From NCBI GenBank assembly GCA_026399445.1, contig JAPLRA010000068.1, positions 1 to 7,133 on the forward strand: a stretch of 7,133 nucleotides of DNA, in the 5' to 3' direction. Shown here piece after piece: positions 5,877 to 7,133 of this stretch. The stretch's first letter is position 1. Each line of letters starts with the position of its first letter. This DNA is from Sulfuritalea sp. (GTDB lineage Bacteria > Pseudomonadota > Gammaproteobacteria > Burkholderiales > Rhodocyclaceae). The position numbers were made by a program, and so were the translations under genes. A model generated the notes under the pieces. It ran no database searches. It was given only the letters and a program-made list of their open reading frames with translations, and was not told where the DNA came from.

Positions 5877-6612
5877 CTAGCGCCTTAGCCGTCCGCCACT
5901 GACACGCACCGTGCCGGCCAGATCGCGGTGCTGCTCGATGTCGGCAAAGCCGGCCGCCACGAGCAGACCGTACACCGCCTGCGCCTGATTGTAGCCATGC
6001 TCCAGCCAGAGCTGCCCGCCCGGAGCCAAATGCGCTGGCGCCCAGATGGGGATCGCCGGCCGCGATGTAGGGAGGATTGGCGACAACCAGATCAAAGCAC
6101 TCCCCGGACAGCGCGCCGAACCAGTCGCTTTGCAACAGACGCAGCGACGCACCATGTTTTTCGGCGTTGTCGCGTGCGACACGCAAGGCTGGCTCGGAGG
6201 AGTCCACTGCCGTTACCTGCGCCTGCAACATTTCCAGCGCCAGCGTGACCGCGATGCAACCGCTGCCTGTGCCCATATCCAGAATCGTCGCCGAACCGCC
6301 AGCACCGACTTTCGCGACCGCGAGCTCGACCAGCAGTTCAGTCTCCGGGCGCGGGATCAGCACGGCCGGCGAAACCTCGAATTCACGGCCAAAGAATTCG
6401 CGATGACCGACCAGGTAAGCCACCGGCTCGCCCCCCGCACGACGCGCCACCAGCGAGGCAAAGCCAAGCAACGCGTCTTCATCAACCGCTTCGTCATCGT
6501 GCGCGATCAGCCAGGCCGCCGGCCGAGCCAGCACATGCCCCAACAGAAGGCGCGCCTCGCCCGCCGGCAGCTTCGCCCGCGCCGCCGCCAGCGCCACGGC
6601 CACTGTGGTCAT
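5877..6612 (-). pseudogene. prmC: Release factor glutamine methyltransferase PrmC (HemK), internal deletion with frameshift
   Basis: PrmC methylates the Gln of the GGQ motif in RF1 and RF2 using S-adenosylmethionine. Residues 1-190 look normal: an N-terminal helical domain, REFFGREFEV, LIPRPETE, the SAM loop DMGTGSGCIAV and the catalytic NPPYIAAGDPHL. After that (about base 6043) the frame runs into nonsense and stops at 5815. The neighbouring frame supplies a normal PrmC end from about 6041: APAHLAPGGQLWLEHGYNQA through RDLAGTVRVSGGRLRR, stopping at 5877. About 30 residues expected between the two (the QGD-RFEP region) are absent. A deletion of about 3n+2 bases, such as 89, would explain both the loss and the frame change. 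The ATG overlaps the prfA stop as ATGA. Unless this is an assembly error, the product is not functional. Confidence 0.88.
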
Positions 6613-7133
6613 TCCGACAGAGCCGCCAGGAGTTCGGCCTGATGCTCCGCAGTCAAGGCGCCGACCAACTCGTCCAGATCACCGTCCATGATGGCGTCGA
6701 TCTTGTACAGCGTCAGGTTGATGCGGTGATCGGTAATGCGTCCCTGCGGAAAGTTGTAGGTGCGGATGCGCTCGGAGCGGTCGCCGGAACCGATCAGGGA
6801 TTTGCGCTGCGAAGCAATCTTCTGCTGCTGCTCGCGCTGCCTGGCGTCGTTGATCCGCGCCGCCAGTACCGACAGGGCCTGCGCCTTGTTGCGATGCTGC
6901 GAACGGTCGTCCTGACATTCGACAACGATGCCGGTCGGCAGGTGGGTGATGCGCACGGCGGAGTCGGTCTTGTTGATGTGCTGGCCGCCGGCGCCCGAGG
7001 CGCGGAAGGTATCGATGCGCAAGTCGGTCGGCTTGATGTCGATGTCGACCAGTTCGTCCGCTTCCGGCATCACCGCCACCGTGCAGGCGGACGTGTGGAT
7101 GCGGCCCTGGGTCTCGGTCACCGGCACGCGCTG
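6609..7133 (-). CDS. prfA: Peptide chain release factor 1 (RF1), N-terminal part off the edge
   Basis: RF1 ends translation at UAA and UAG. About 174 C-terminal residues are present. They contain the catalytic loop GAGGQHINKTDSAVRITH, whose Gln is the PrmC substrate, followed by VECQDDRSQHRNK, IGSGDRSERIRTYNFPQGR and TDHRINLTLYKID. The last two stretches are typical of RF1/RF2, and RIRTYNFPQGRITDHRINLTLY with the C-terminal LVGALTAEHQAE fits RF1. The codon-recognition PxT loop lies beyond the right edge, so RF1 versus RF2 rests on these stretches and on the prmC neighbour. The TGA at 6611-6609 overlaps the prmC ATG. The sequence shows no gap. Confidence 0.95.
   Translation of the reverse strand, partial: QRVPVTETQGRIHTSACTVAVMPEADELVDIDIKPTDLRIDTFRASGAGGQHINKTDSAVRITHLPTGIVVECQDDRSQHRNKAQALSVLAARINDARQREQQQKIASQRKSLIGSGDRSERIRTYNFPQGRITDHRINLTLYKIDAIMDGDLDELVGALTAEHQAELLAALSE

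Overview
The window looks like chromosomal DNA of a GC-rich betaproteobacterium, most likely from the Rhodocyclales or a close relative. This rests on the character of the proteins (ArgB, SlmA, an Asp-rich HemB, EngB, a di-haem cytochrome c4, PrmC/RF1) and on the gene order. It is inferred from remembered family sequences, not from a search. Most of the window is core housekeeping sequence. No phage, transposon or CRISPR was seen.

Layout. (1) 1-911, minus strand: a short exported protein whose frame is broken, overlapping by 4 bases (ATGA) the start of a LolD/MacB-type ABC ATPase that runs off the left edge. (2) 912-1151: a divergent promoter region. (3) 1152-2631, plus strand: argB (arginine synthesis) and slmA (nucleoid occlusion) as a tight pair. 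(4) 2636-3571, minus strand: hemB, convergent with slmA, the two stop codons being 4 bases apart. (5) 3572-3804: a 233-base gap holding what looks like a plus-strand small RNA gene with its own promoter and terminator, followed by a second perfect hairpin. (6) 3805-4422, minus strand: engB, divergent from (7) 4543-5184, plus strand: cytochrome c4, ending in a strong terminator. (8) 5245-5316: two tandem 36-base repeat units. (9) 5350-5763, minus strand: a bacteriohemerythrin. (10) 5877-7133, minus strand: the prfA-prmC release-factor operon, with prfA entering from the right edge.

Three genes carry lesions. HemB reads in frame but appears to lack about 25 residues that include one of the two active-site lysines. 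PrmC has lost about 30 residues after its NPPY motif and changes frame at the same point. The small exported protein needs a +1 shift to join its signal peptide to its body. hemB and prmC are normally essential or nearly so. The cluster therefore points either to errors in the underlying reads or assembly, or to real decay backed by intact copies elsewhere. This should be settled before any of these proteins is used as a reference.

The best candidate for something undescribed is the roughly 120-nt RNA at about 3639-3757, whose two hairpin loops are C-rich. One loop contains ACCTCC, the complement of a Shine-Dalgarno sequence, which would suit a regulator that pairs with ribosome binding sites.
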